Of a stretch of DNA of 64,000 bases, positions 41,135 to 51,783 are shown one piece after another. The stretch lies in the NCBI RefSeq assembly GCF_000143415.4, contig NW_003314266.1, forward strand, positions 3,032,604 to 3,096,603. The letters are read 5' to 3'. The position numbers and the translations under genes are program-made. The notes beneath the pieces were generated by a model. That model made no database searches, was not told where the DNA came from, and was given only the letters and a program-made list of their open reading frames with translations. The stretch's first letter is position 1. Each line of letters begins with the position of its first letter. The stretch is from Selaginella moellendorffii. Taxonomy: Eukaryota; Streptophyta; Lycopodiopsida; Selaginellales; Selaginellaceae.

Positions 41135-41472
41135 CGATCGATCCTGGATCTATCTCATACCTCGACGCGCGCTCGCTCGCTCGCTCGCCATAAACCCTAA
41201 ATTTCGAGCAATCACAAGGGCGGCATCCAACGGCCCAGATCTCCTTGGTCATGGCGCCACGTGTCTCTATTTCCGTTGTGGCCTTCTATCTTTAGACCGT
41301 CGGATTGGCGTCGCCTTGTGGAAAGTGTGCGTGCTGGTCTTGTGGGAAGGAGAAACGTGTTGTGTGATCGCGTGGAGGATTTTAGGGCATTATAGGGCGA
41401 AGAGATCGCGCGCGTGTCTAGCAGCTAGGCAGGGGATTTCGGGCGAGCGAGCGATCGATCGAAGCTGCGATC
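41135..41472. promoter_or_regulatory. Divergent promoter of TRAPPC12 and PNC
   Basis: A 338-bp spacer contains a telo-box (TAAACCCTAAATTT, about 41192-41205), GCCCAGATC/GGCCC-type sequence near 41232 and a CCACGTGTC G-box-like element near 41259. Simple CGCTCG repeats occur near 41168. Telo-box plus GGCCCA elements are typical of plant housekeeping promoters. Confidence 0.5.
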
Positions 41473-42805
41473 ATGGCGCTGGACTTCAAGGCTCTGACGG
41501 AGGCGACGTCGGGAGCTGTGGGCGGGCTTCTCAGCACAACGATCTTGTATCCACTCGACACTTGCAAGACGAAGTATCAAGCCGAGGTCCGGGAGGGAGA
41601 TTCTCGCAAATACGGGTGAGTTCCTCGCTTTTTCCTGTCTAGGATCACGATCGCATTGCTATGATCGTTTGCATTGCATCATTCCTAGGATGATTTTCGT
41701 CGTTTCTGTTTGGAGCACGTTATTCCATTCCATTGGTACTGATATCTTTTTTTTTGCAAAATTCCCAGGTCTTTACTCGATGTTATGCGCGAGGCTATTG
41801 CATCGAATCGGATACTGTCTCTGTATCAGGGCCTGGGTACAAAGAATCTCCAGTCAGTGATTTCGCAATTCATTTATTTTTATGCCTACAGCTACTTCAA
41901 GCAGCTCTACTTGAGACGTAGCAAAGCAAAGTATCTCGGCACTACGGCCAATCTTCTGGTCGCAGCAGCTGCTGGCACTTGTACTGCGATCGCCATACAG
42001 GTGTGAGTTCGCTCTCTTCTTTTTGAAAGTTTTGATGATCGTGCTTGCTGAGCTGATAAGTCTCTTTCACTAGCCACTAGACTCGGCGTCAGCCAAAATG
42101 CAAACAAGCACTTTCGGCAAGTCGAAGAGTTTGTGGAAGACTTTGACTGGTGGCAATTGGAAGGATGCCTTCGATGGATTAAGTGCTTCGCTCGTACTTG
42201 TCTCAAATCCTGCCATACAGGTTTGCAAGGTTTTACATAATCGCGTTGTCGCCAACAATTCTGTTGCGTGCAGTATACGGTGTTTGAGCAGCTGAAAGGA
42301 CTACTGGTGAAGCGGCACAGAAAGTCCCGAGCAGAGAATTCGGATTCGTCTCCGCTTGTTATCTCAGCTTTCTCTGCGTTCCTACTCGGTGCGTTGTCAA
42401 AAACAGCGGCAACGATTATCACGTATCCTGCGATAAGGTTTGATTAGCTTTTGCTTTGAAACTTGACAGTTGAAACTTAACACTTGTATCTACAGGTGTA
42501 AGATCATGGTTCAGGCAGCTGAAAACGACACGGACGCAGTCAAAGCTCTTCTAAACGGTGGTGAGGCTCCAGAAAAGCCTCCCCGTGGAATGGCACAGGC
42601 GTGCCGTCTCATCTGGAAACGCGAAGGAGCTTTGGGCTTCTACAAAGGATTGCATGCGCAGATAATGAAGACCGTTCTCGCGGCAGCACTGATGCTGATG
42701 ATCAAGGAGAAGGTTTCGTATGGAACTTGGGCGGCGATGATGCTGCTTCAAAACAGATGGGCTGTACAGAAGCAAAAGATAAAGACTCTGGCTACAACGT
42801 CCTAG
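41473..42805 (+). CDS. PNC: Peroxisomal adenine nucleotide carrier (PNC1/PNC2-like), mitochondrial carrier family
   Basis: Exons: 41473-41615, 41769-42000, 42074-42220, 42274-42437, 42496-42805; 331 residues. Three carrier repeats each show the Px(D/E)xx(K/R)-type signature or its variant: [38 protein letters not shown] and [58 protein letters not shown] and [20 protein letters not shown] are near-diagnostic of plant PNC proteins. They exchange cytosolic ATP for AMP across the peroxisome membrane to feed fatty-acid activation for beta-oxidation. Confidence 0.95.
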
Positions 42806-43213
42806 TGGCTCGAATAACGGGGAGGCGGCTGCAACAGTCGAGGTATATCTCTCGTACCATTTTCTTTCTCGCAATTCAAGAAGGCTGCCAAAGCCATTTA
42901 ATGCAATTCAATGCGTTTGTTTCGAGGCCTACAGACAGCAAAGCACAGGGAAAAATGGAAAGCGAACTTGAATCGTTTTGTATTCATAAGGAAAGCGAGG
43001 TCCCTCTCTCAGGATCATCTACCAATGAAGCAAAGAAAAGAGACATGCCGAGCAGATGGAAGAAACGGGATCTCGATCAATTGGGGCCTCTTCCTGGTGG
43101 TGGTGGTGGTGGTGGTGGGCTTCTCCTCGCTCTCCTCGTCGGCCCCGCTGCTAGAGTACTGATCTGAGCAACACCATTTGGAAGCTGGAAACATCAGTGT
43201 CGAGGCAAGTTCT
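42806..43213. other. PNC 3' flank
   Basis: Probably the 3' UTR of PNC and the downstream flank of the small minus-strand gene. A GGTGGT run at about 43096-43117 is a simple repeat. The long plus-strand ORF here is the PNC exon read in another frame and continued; I do not support it as a gene. Confidence 0.4.
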
Positions 43214-43570
43214 TTAAAACTTTTGAGAACTTACGCTTGCTTGATCAGAAGAAGGCAGAGTCTCCGGCGCGCCTTGATTTACAGGGACAGGCTCCTGATT
43301 TTCTGAAACGCCTTCCACGACCGAAACCACGACGCTGTCGTCGGATTTATCCACTGGTAACTCGGAGGAGTCCTTGGAAGCAGCGCATTTCCTGTGATCC
43401 GACTCACTCATCTTATCGTCGTATCGCTCGACCGCGTTCACGAGCATACACGCCGGCGGATTCTTTAGCTTGGACGAGCTCCTGGCGACGAGACCTCTGT
43501 TGAGGCGAGCTCCCCACGATTCCAGAAACCAGGCCGAGGAGATCCTGATAAACTTTCGGAGCTCACACAT
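43214..43570 (-). CDS. Small unknown protein, block copy 1
   Basis: 118 residues, unrecognised. It starts MCELRKFIRISSAWFLESWG, continues LKNPPACMLVNAVERYDDK and becomes acidic and Ser-rich (SSELPVDKSDDSVVVSVVEG), ending SSDQASVSSQKF. The basic aromatic N-terminus could be an organelle-targeting sequence. A second, diverged copy with the same reading frame lies on the plus strand at 47254-47567, and the Val/Asp-rich segment is almost identical in both. Preserved reading frame over about 90 codons suggests it is, or recently was, coding. A block that matches upstream of the ATG (LASPLSRALTSAFEK) extends to about 43690 and may include a 5' exon. Confidence 0.5.
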   Translation of the reverse strand: MCELRKFIRISSAWFLESWGARLNRGLVARSSSKLKNPPACMLVNAVERYDDKMSESDHRKCAASKDSSELPVDKSDDSVVVSVVEGVSENQEPVPVNQGAPETLPSSDQASVSSQKF

Positions 43571-43690
43571 ATTGAAGATACAAAGGAGTGGACTTTCTCG
43601 AACGCGGAGGTGAGAGCTCGTGACAATGGACTCGCCAAGTCGCGAAATTTTGCGAGAGACTCGGCCGAAGATAGCGGGAAGTTTATGGTT

Positions 43691-43920
43691 GAAATTAAAA
43701 GGCTGTGCCCGTCTGGGTCTCTGATGATGTGAGAGTCCACTCGCAAAGAGTCTACCTACAAGTATCTTTTTTTACGTAGATGTCACTAAGCAAGGTCTTT
43801 TATTCCAAGTCAAGACTGTTTAGAAGAGGATCATTGTGGAAATTGCTTTCTTTCTGTCTCCGGACCCAAGACCAACTTCTAGTCCATTGAGGTGTGCATA
43901 GCAATCAAATAGAATTAACA
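43691..43920 (+). repeat. Flank block F, copy 1
   Basis: It begins AAGGCTGTGCCCGTCTGGGT and is about 80-85% alike to 47535-47728 in the same orientation, including CTACCTACAAGTRTCTTTTTT, ACGTAGATGTCA and GCAATCAAATAGAATTA. The adjoining gene block is inverted between the two loci while this flank is not. Confidence 0.7.
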
Positions 43921-44250
43921 TTGATTAAAGGTTTTACTGGCTTTCAAGCGTTAATCCTTTGTTAAACATACACCCTACCAGCCTGATGAATATTTCTAGC
44001 TATTGAGGTTGATGAGTTGTGAGGCTACAAGAACGCAGATTTACTGTAGACATCCTAGAAGTAACAACACTAAAGAAATATGTAAATAGGTATAATCTAA
44101 TCTATAACCTATGTCGTGTTTTGCATGTTTCCATGGACTAGAGGTTGCTTGGAGACCTGTCTTACTTATCCCTTGCTGATAAAAGGGGATTGTATTTTAT
44201 TGGCTTTAAGAATGTTCTTTGTTTTGTTCCAGATTTTATTATTATTATTT

Positions 44251-44495
44251 TTGGTTTGGTTAAGCAAACTTAGGATGGTAGTGGATACCTAAAATATGCT
44301 TGGATATTCTAGGATATTTTACCATCTAACGATTGTTATTCATTTAGATTAATTTTGTACTTATAATTTATAAATATGTTTATCATTTATAAATTTTCTT
44401 AAATTAAATTTTATTTGATCACTTGGATTAATAAGTAATAAAATGAAACTATTATTTAGCAAACTAAGCGTTGCAACACATAGCAATTTATTAAG
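44251..44495 (+). repeat. Dispersed AT-rich repeat, copy A
   Basis: It shares GGTTAAGCAAACT, ATGGTAGTG, AAATATGCTTGGATATTCTA, TTTTACCATCTAA and GTTATTCATTT with copy B at 45910. It shares the later part with copy C at 2046 (minus). A more diverged partial copy follows at about 44540-44640. No coding sequence is seen. Confidence 0.75.
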
Positions 44496-44769
44496 ATTAG
44501 GAATTATTTTCCTAACTACATACACAACCATTGATTTTCTTAGTTGTGTAGAATATTCTTGAATATATTAAAATATTCCACTATTAAACACCATTAATAG
44601 GTCTTATGTTTATAGTTTATAAATGTTCCTATTGATTAAATGAGGACACAGTTTCCTCTTTGGAGTTCTCATTCAATTTGAAGGGTATTAGTGTCTTTTG
44701 GTTTTAGTCAATGACACTTAACAGCAAGGAAACTCTCTGTGCAATCTCCTGATGGTCATGGTAGTGCTG

Positions 44770-45437
44770 ATTGTAGGGGATAGAAGCATATGTGAGCCGG
44801 CCATTGGCAAAAGACTGCTTTTATCGAGGAACCAAGCTACAGATAGTAGACCAATACAAATGCCTCGGTTATGTCATGCACTCCACCAACCCTTGGCAAT
44901 CCGGGGTCATGGATCGCATCATAGCAGTAAAACGGACATACCATGCATTGCAATCGGACTCCCATAAGACCCAAGGCCTAGCTGTCTCCATTTCCTTAGA
45001 TCCGACCACCATCGACCTCCTCTCTCATACATTAGGCTAATGGAATCGTAGATGGCCCGCATGGAAAGTTTTGTGTTTTGACATATATGACAAGACGTTT
45101 CCATGCCAAGGCCGGATTCAATAAGGAGGATGGGGTAAGACATCTCCCATGTGCAAGTTCAACTCTGTCATGAGAAATTGATATTGCATTTCCTCAATCT
45201 GTTCCCACCAGGATGTGTTCAGTCCTGGTGCTGAAGCATACAAAGTAACAGTGATGACTTTGGCCAGGAAGAACTGTCTCTTGGTGCTCCAGTCATGGGA
45301 TCTTGAAACTCTTGGAAAATCCCTTGGATGATTACTCCTAGATGGCCAAAACCTTCCAGCAATGGCTCGCACAAAGAACCTTTGAAGCAGTTAGATATAA
45401 TATCTACCTGGGCGTGGATCCACGGGTATACGACCAT
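44770..45437. mobile_element. LINE-like reverse-transcriptase relic
   Basis: Plus strand 44792-45000 encodes a fragment with FYRGTKLQIVDQYKCLGYVM and IIAVKRTYHALQSDS. This resembles the region after the reverse-transcriptase core in plant LINE-type polyproteins (VDxFKYLGxxx). On the minus strand, 45118-45372 encodes RQFFLAKVITVTLYASAPGL and WWEQIEEMQYQFLM, again like the maturation/connection region of non-LTR reverse transcriptases. The two opposite-facing pieces suggest rearranged remnants. Assignment is by pattern only. Confidence 0.4.
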
Positions 45438-45909
45438 GCCTAAGACACACTATGGCCACATACAGATGCAGCAGTCACAAACTCCCGGTAGAAACTAGCT
45501 GCAGAATTTGCATGTCACCTCCGCCATTGCTTGCTGTGAAACACAGCTTAGGTTGAGGACGTATTTCACGTCATCTATCGGCCCTCGAGCAGCCAGCAAA
45601 TCCCATGGCATGAGAGGGATTAGTGTTGGCCTTCTTCAAAATGCCACAGTAACAATGCCTCTTGCCATATTTCTGAGGCGCTTGGAGGAATTTCAGAAGC
45701 TGGAACTCAAGAAAAGTGAGTGAGTGGGAGTGAGGTTAAGGCAAATTACTATAGTGATAGAAATTGTGGCTAATCCAAAAGCTCATAATGATTGTGAGCC
45801 TGATCCATGTGGCAAGAAGACCATTCAAATTCTTCTTTGAAGTCCTTGTGGAATTTCATAAAATTGACAATTGAAAGTTACCCTTGGCCAACTTACTCAA
45901 TTGCATTTT

Positions 45910-46240
45910 TTGTTTGGTTAAGCAAACTGAGATGGTAGTGAATATATTTAAAATATGCTTAGATATTCTAGAATATTTTACCATCTAATGGTTGTTATTC
46001 ATTTATATTAATCTTATATTTATAATTTATAAACATGTTTATAATTTATAAACTTTCTTAAACCATTTCTAGTATATTCTCTTTTTTTTCTACCATGATA
46101 TGCAATAAGATTAATCTTGTGTTTACAAATTACAAACATGCTTATAATTATAAACTTTATTTGATCAATTGAATTAATAAATAAAAATAACACTACTATC
46201 AAGCATTGCTATATGCAATGCATAGCAAATTATTCTTATT
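45910..46240 (+). repeat. Dispersed AT-rich repeat, copy B
   Basis: The longest copy. After the shared TTTGGTTAAGCAAACT start and TATTCTAGAATATTTTACCA core, the segment ATTAATCTTATATTTATAAT is repeated in diverged form at about 46110-46160, so the unit itself contains an internal duplication. The block GCATTGCTATATGCAATGCA near 46204 is a short inverted repeat. Confidence 0.75.
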
Positions 46241-47126
46241 CTAACATCCTACATAAAAAATATATGAGTTTCATTTAGAGTGCTTCTACTGCAACTTTAT
46301 GGGAGAATTCTTTATTTTTCTTTCCATTTTTTTTATAAAAAAATTGCCTCATCAGCAACAAACAAGCCAATTTACATATATGGCTAATTTCTTAAGTTAC
46401 AAAGTTTTAGACTGATCACAAAAACTAAACATTCTCTTCAAAATAAAATGATCTAGATTCTTTTATATTGTGTTGTCAATTTCTCAATTCTTCTTGCAAA
46501 TTTTGCTATTGACAAATACTAGTACCCCAGAGATTTACATATTCCATCCTCTAGAAAATTGATACTCCAATCTAGGAATTGGGGACCGACCATTTGAGGC
46601 TCCTCTTTAGAACAGAAAGTTTCTGTACTGTAGTCTTGACTACATCAACAGAGATCACAAAGTTTGGCAAGGTTGAAGCTTGTAGTGGAAAAATCAAACA
46701 GTTTTGGCACGAGTCACAATAGGAAGGATGGGAGAACTTTTTTGATCCAACACAAGTGTGGGAAAAACCAGTAGAGTGCATTTGTCGGGAACTTTATTCA
46801 GCATTTCCAGAATAAGTCAAGGATGAGATTCTAAGAAGATCATGGGATTTAGCTTCTGAAACCTATATATTTACATGCCAGAGGTGTTGCAGACATGTGA
46901 TCCATGAACCAAAGTTTGAAGCTGTAAGGACCTTGACTAAACTTTGTGTTGTTTATTCTTGTAGGGATGTGCTGTAGCAAGTCACCATGGATTTCTTACC
47001 ATTCGCAATCAACGATGGTTGTCAATATTATTTTCTTATGGAAAGCAACATGCATTTATTATAATGTTTTTCACAATAGGCTCAAAGACACAAGATCTTC
47101 CTCCAGACTCCTGTTCTGCACTCCAC

Positions 47127-47567
47127 TATAGGATGATAAACTTCCCGCTATCTTCGACGTAGTCTCTCTCGCAAAATTCCCGCTTGGCGAGTCCATTGTC
47201 ACGAGCTCTCACCTATGCATTGGGTAAGTTTCCAATCTCCACTCCTCTTAATATGTGTGAGCTCCAAAAGTTTCTCAGGATCTCTTCGGCCTGGTTTCTG
47301 GAATCGTGGGGAGCTCGCCACCTCAACGTCGCCAGGAGCTTGTCCAAGCTAAAGAATCTGCCGGCGTGTATGCTCGTGAACGCAGTCGAGCGCAGGAAAT
47401 GCGCTGCTTCCAAGGACTCCTCCGAGTTACTGGTGGATAAATCCGACGACAGCGTCGTGGTTTCGGTCGTGGAAGGCTCCACGACCGTTTCGGAAAATCA
47501 GGAGCCTGTCCCTGTGGATCAAGTCGCGCTGAAGACTCAAGGCTGTGGCCGTCTGGGTCTCCGATGA
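47127..47567 (+). pseudogene. Small unknown protein, block copy 2 (diverged)
   Basis: The ORF from 47184 gives MASPLSRALTYALGKFPIST, then MCELQKFLRISSAWFLESWG and the shared ACMLVNAVER and SDDSVVVSVVEG segments. The C-terminus is replaced by sequence from flank F (LKTQGCGRLGLR), so the original end found in copy 1 is missing. A 7-codon gap relative to copy 1 removes YDDKMSE and neighbours. It may be an expressed variant or a truncated copy; I lean to the latter. Confidence 0.45.
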
Positions 47568-47728
47568 TGTGAGTGTCCAAGTCTACCTACAAGTGTCTTT
47601 TTTCACGTAGATGTCAAGTAGACTGTTTAAGTCAAATGAATAATTGCTTTCTTTCTGTCCCAAGACCAGCTTCTAGTCAAGTCATTCATTGTTCGGTCAT
47701 CCATAGCAATCAAATAGAATTAGTCATT
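47535..47728 (+). repeat. Flank block F, copy 2
   Basis: Same orientation and order as 43691-43920, with several small deletions. It begins right after the gene block's 3' end here, whereas in copy 1 it begins beside the gene block's 5' end. Confidence 0.7.
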
Positions 47729-48029
47729 CATGCACTGACTAACAGTCAAACGTCCATATGATAGCATTTTACTTCTAGCTATTGAGGTTGTGGGGGCTGT
47801 GTGTGTGGTCCTTGAACCCACTCATTTGCTGGGCACCTTGAGCAGGCTTCAAGCCGCAGACTGAAATATGCCGGCATGACCTTTGTAAACATCTTTGCAT
47901 GGTTTATTTAGGGAAAAACAAGACAAACAAGATAAAACAATAAGATCAATAAAGAAAATCTTTATCTATAGAGGTCATGCGCTTTACTTATTTTTTCTAA
48001 ATATTAATTTTCATTATGTTATTTTTACA

Positions 48030-48196
48030 TGTGAGGTCCAAGTGTATAGTTAACGATATCAAATACTAATATTAGCATAGTGGAGCCCTCAAATTGGTTT
48101 TAATCCAGACTACTCACTTCTGTATATAAATTAAGGTTTTTGGTCTAATTGACATGTATATTTTTATATTCCATGTCCATATTCTATATACTCACA
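48030..48196 (+). repeat. Left LTR of the gypsy element
   Basis: Matches 54439-54604: both have CATATACTAATATTAGCATA-type centre (here CAAATACTAATATTAGCATA), a TTGGTTTTAATC/TTGATTTCAATT region and TATTCCATGTCCATATTCTA near the end. Divergence is moderate, so the insertion is not recent. Confidence 0.85.
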
Positions 48197-49005
48197 TTGT
48201 TGAAAATGAGGGGTAACTTTGATTATTTCTGAGTGTTAGGATTTAGGATTTTGGTTTAGATCTAGCTTTTGCATTGTCTAAATCTCCTTTTTCTTATAGC
48301 TTTTTTCAACTTTTTATCTTTTTCTCTTTCTTTTTTATTCATCTTCATAATAAAGCATTAACCTCTTCCTTTTTTGACTTTAGAGTAGCATTTGGTGCAA
48401 TTATTAGATATTATGATTGTAGTTGAACAATTAAACTCAATTGATGGTAACATTCACAATGCATGGTACAACTCCTTCTATTGTTGCTGTTAATCCTTGA
48501 GTCTAGCTAGAGTTCTTTTATGGGGATCCTAGGGATGATGTATACTATTGGTTCAATCACTTCATAATAATTGTTACATATCATTCTTATGATGATGTTT
48601 GGTGTTTGCGTGAATTTCCCATGTATTTCAAAAGGATACCATTGCAATGGTATAATAGTTTGAGCGTAGCCACTCATGTCTTTTAAACATTTTCAAACTC
48701 GCATTTGGATAATGATGCTTTCTAACAATTGCATTGTCTTTGTCAAAGGCCATTTGAGTTTGTGATGTAATTTAGCATACGTTTTCAAAGCCTCTTGCTT
48801 TATTCAAAGCCCAATATGTTAAAGTGGATTAAGTTAGGAATGATGTGGCCAATACTTTGTTAAGATTTTGTAGGACTTATACATACACTTGCTCTAACCA
48901 CCCTTAATAATATTTTTTGTTTGGCATAACAGTATAAAATGTTATATTTTCCACTTTTCATTACACATCCTTTAGCTCCACTTCCTATAAGAGATGGTCC
49001 TATTC

Positions 49006-49370
49006 CCATGGAAGTTGATGCTATTATTGCCTGAGTTCATGGAAAAGGGCAAGGATGTGGTCGTGGCTATGATGCTCACTATTAGGCATATAATAAATCT
49101 AGTCACACTTATTGGTGTTATCGGCACTTTTTAGATTGATGACTTCCATTTCCTAGGTGGAGACTTTAGCATCAACAAAATGGTCATGTTCCAATGGAGG
49201 TTGATGCTATTGCTACTAAGTTCAAGGATAAAGGCAAGGACATGGTTGTGGTTGTGATGTCCGCTACTGAGCATGTCATGAAGTTAGTCACACTTATTGA
49301 CATTGTCGGTGTTTTTCGGATTGGCGATCTCCATTTCCTAGTTGGAGACTTTGGCATTAACAACATCCTA
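49006..49370 (+). repeat. Tandem duplication of about 185 bp inside the gypsy gag region
   Basis: The unit 49006-49190 (starting CCATGGAAGTTGATGCTATT) repeats as 49191-49370 (CCAATGGAGGTTGATGCTAT), with shared AGTCACACTTATTG and CATTTCCTAGKTGGAGACTT. It doubles the region coding the Met-Glu-Val-Asp-Ala-Ile block and zinc-knuckle remnant. Confidence 0.75.
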
Positions 49371-51783
49371 TTAGTGCTGTTGCAGTAGAAGATTTGGACA
49401 CCAATATGTTTCTAAGAAATAAAGAGTCATGTGAGTAGCGGAAGGTCCTTACATAAATAAGTTAGTGACCCCTCCATCTTTTCTTTTAGAGTATCATCAA
49501 CGAGCACAATTTCACCATCCCAAGTTCAGGTCCAAGCTGTGTCGTCCATTCAATCAATTGAAAATAAACACTCCTGATAGGGGGTTCACTTAACACCAGT
49601 TCATCCAGTGTTTATTTGTCTATCTTCTATTGTTTTGCTTGTTGCCACATGTTATTGTCTACATTTGCATCATGCAATAAAGCTAGTTTTCATTTTATAT
49701 AGCAATAGTTGTACATATGTATGTGCATAAGATGTGGTAAACCTAGTTGTGCGTGTAGATTTTAAGTTTGAGCTGCAGTCATTGCAGGTGGTGTTAAGTC
49801 AAACTTTTGACTTCATCCTTGGTATAGATTGGTTGCAACACAATCATGCCAAGTGTGATTTTGAAGCTTCTCCCTCTTATCTTATATTTCTTCCATTCCT
49901 TTCTGTCCCTTTATTTCTACCTTTGTTTTTATCACTTTTATCTCCTCATTATTTCTTCTTATGTTTCCATCTTGTTATTTTATTCCCTCTTCTAATCCAT
50001 TTGATGGTCTTTGTATTGTAGTAGTTGACTAGCTTATAAAGGAGTATGCCGATCTCTTTGAATTTAACCTGTTGTTTGGAGTAAGATTGCAACATGTCAT
50101 CTGGGGGTGCTTGCTCAATCAAGATTTCTATTCATTGTCAATCACTAAAGAGATTAAGATTTTATATGTAAATATCAAGAAGATGTTGGAAAAGAGTGTT
50201 ATTTAAAAGTTGTGAAGTCCTTAGACATGTGAACCTTATCTTGTAACAAATCTTAATAGGAGTATTTATTTCTACATCAACTATCATCTGTTAAATGAAG
50301 TGATGATCTCGGATGTATACCATATTCCTCACATTGCTGATCTCTTAAATTGTCTAGGGAGAAGTTATTAGTTCACCAAGTTAGATTTTGCTTTCTTAGT
50401 TGGTTGAAAAAAGATATTTCTAAAATTGCTTTTTGTATACTATTTGGTTTGTATGAGTTTTTAGTGATGCCATTTGGCTTGAACAATACTCTAACAACTT
50501 TTTAGCGAATGATGGATGAGGTTCTTTGCGACATGCTGAAAATGATTATTGACTTCATCGATAATGTCTTGATCCACTTGGAAGGGATGTGGGAGGAACA
50601 CATTAATGATGTTCATAAAGTGTTGAATCAAATATAGGAAGTTTGTTCAAAATTAAAGCAGTCAAAATGTGTGTTTAGGTCCAAAATGCGTGTTTATCTT
50701 GGGTACTGTATTTCTCGCAAGGGCTTGCAAATTGATTTTAACAAACTTGTGGTTATTTTAAAGTTCTCTACTCCAAAGTATGTAAATGATATGCAATACT
50801 TTTTAGGCAAAGTGTAGTATTTTGATCGTTTTGTTGATCATTTTTTTGTTTGCACTACACCGTTGTAAACATTACTAAAGTTGTCAATGTTGTCTTTTAT
50901 TTGGTATATAGATTGTGAGTGGGTGTTTATGGATCTCAAAGAGGTATTGATGACTTTTTTAATTTTGATATATCCTAACTACACTTAACTTTTCATTTTG
51001 CATGTAAATGCTTTTAATATCAATCTTGAAGGTGTGCTGATATAAAAGAGCTTAAGTGTGCCTAGTTAGTACCATCCTATTACATATATTAATCATACAT
51101 TATAACCAATGGAGATGAACTACTTCATGACAAAGAAGGAGTGTTTAATAGTAATTTGGGGCTTCAAGGAACTTCATGCATATCTACATGGTTTTCGAAC
51201 ATTACTAAAAGGTGATCATGCTGCAATTATTTCATTATTGAAGTGGATAAACTTCGGTAATTATATTATTTAATGGGCTTTGAAGTTTCAAATATATGAT
51301 TTTGATATTGTTCATTGCCCGATGAGTTTTATGATTGATATTGATGCCCTTTCTCGAGCTCCTCTCCCTTCTTCACTCTCTTATCATGTTTTTAACAAGC
51401 CTGTTATTGTAACATCTGTGAATGTTTTAGATAAAGATTTTATACTATCAACTGTTGCTGTACTTAATGTTTAGTGTCTATAAGATGCAAAACAAGATCT
51501 ACTTTTTCTTGATAACGTTCATAAAGCTTAAAAGATTGAGCTATAGATTCAAAGGTTTAGTGATGGGTTTGAGAATCCTACATCACTCGTTAATAATTTA
51601 CCATTTTAGCATTTACATTCTCAATATTGCCTTTATGATAGTCTTCTTTATTTTGTGGAATGGATCCTCATGATCATTTATGACTAATGGTGCCTTTAAT
51701 CTTTATTCCACGCTTTTTCAATATTTACTATGATTCTCTTGTTCTAGGTGGGCATATAGAACATCGTCGTATGACTGAGAAAC

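Noticed and set aside
42601-43167. 188-residue plus-strand ORF after PNC
   Set aside because: It overlaps the last PNC exon in another frame and runs on through its 3' flank and a GGT simple repeat; no domain is visible.
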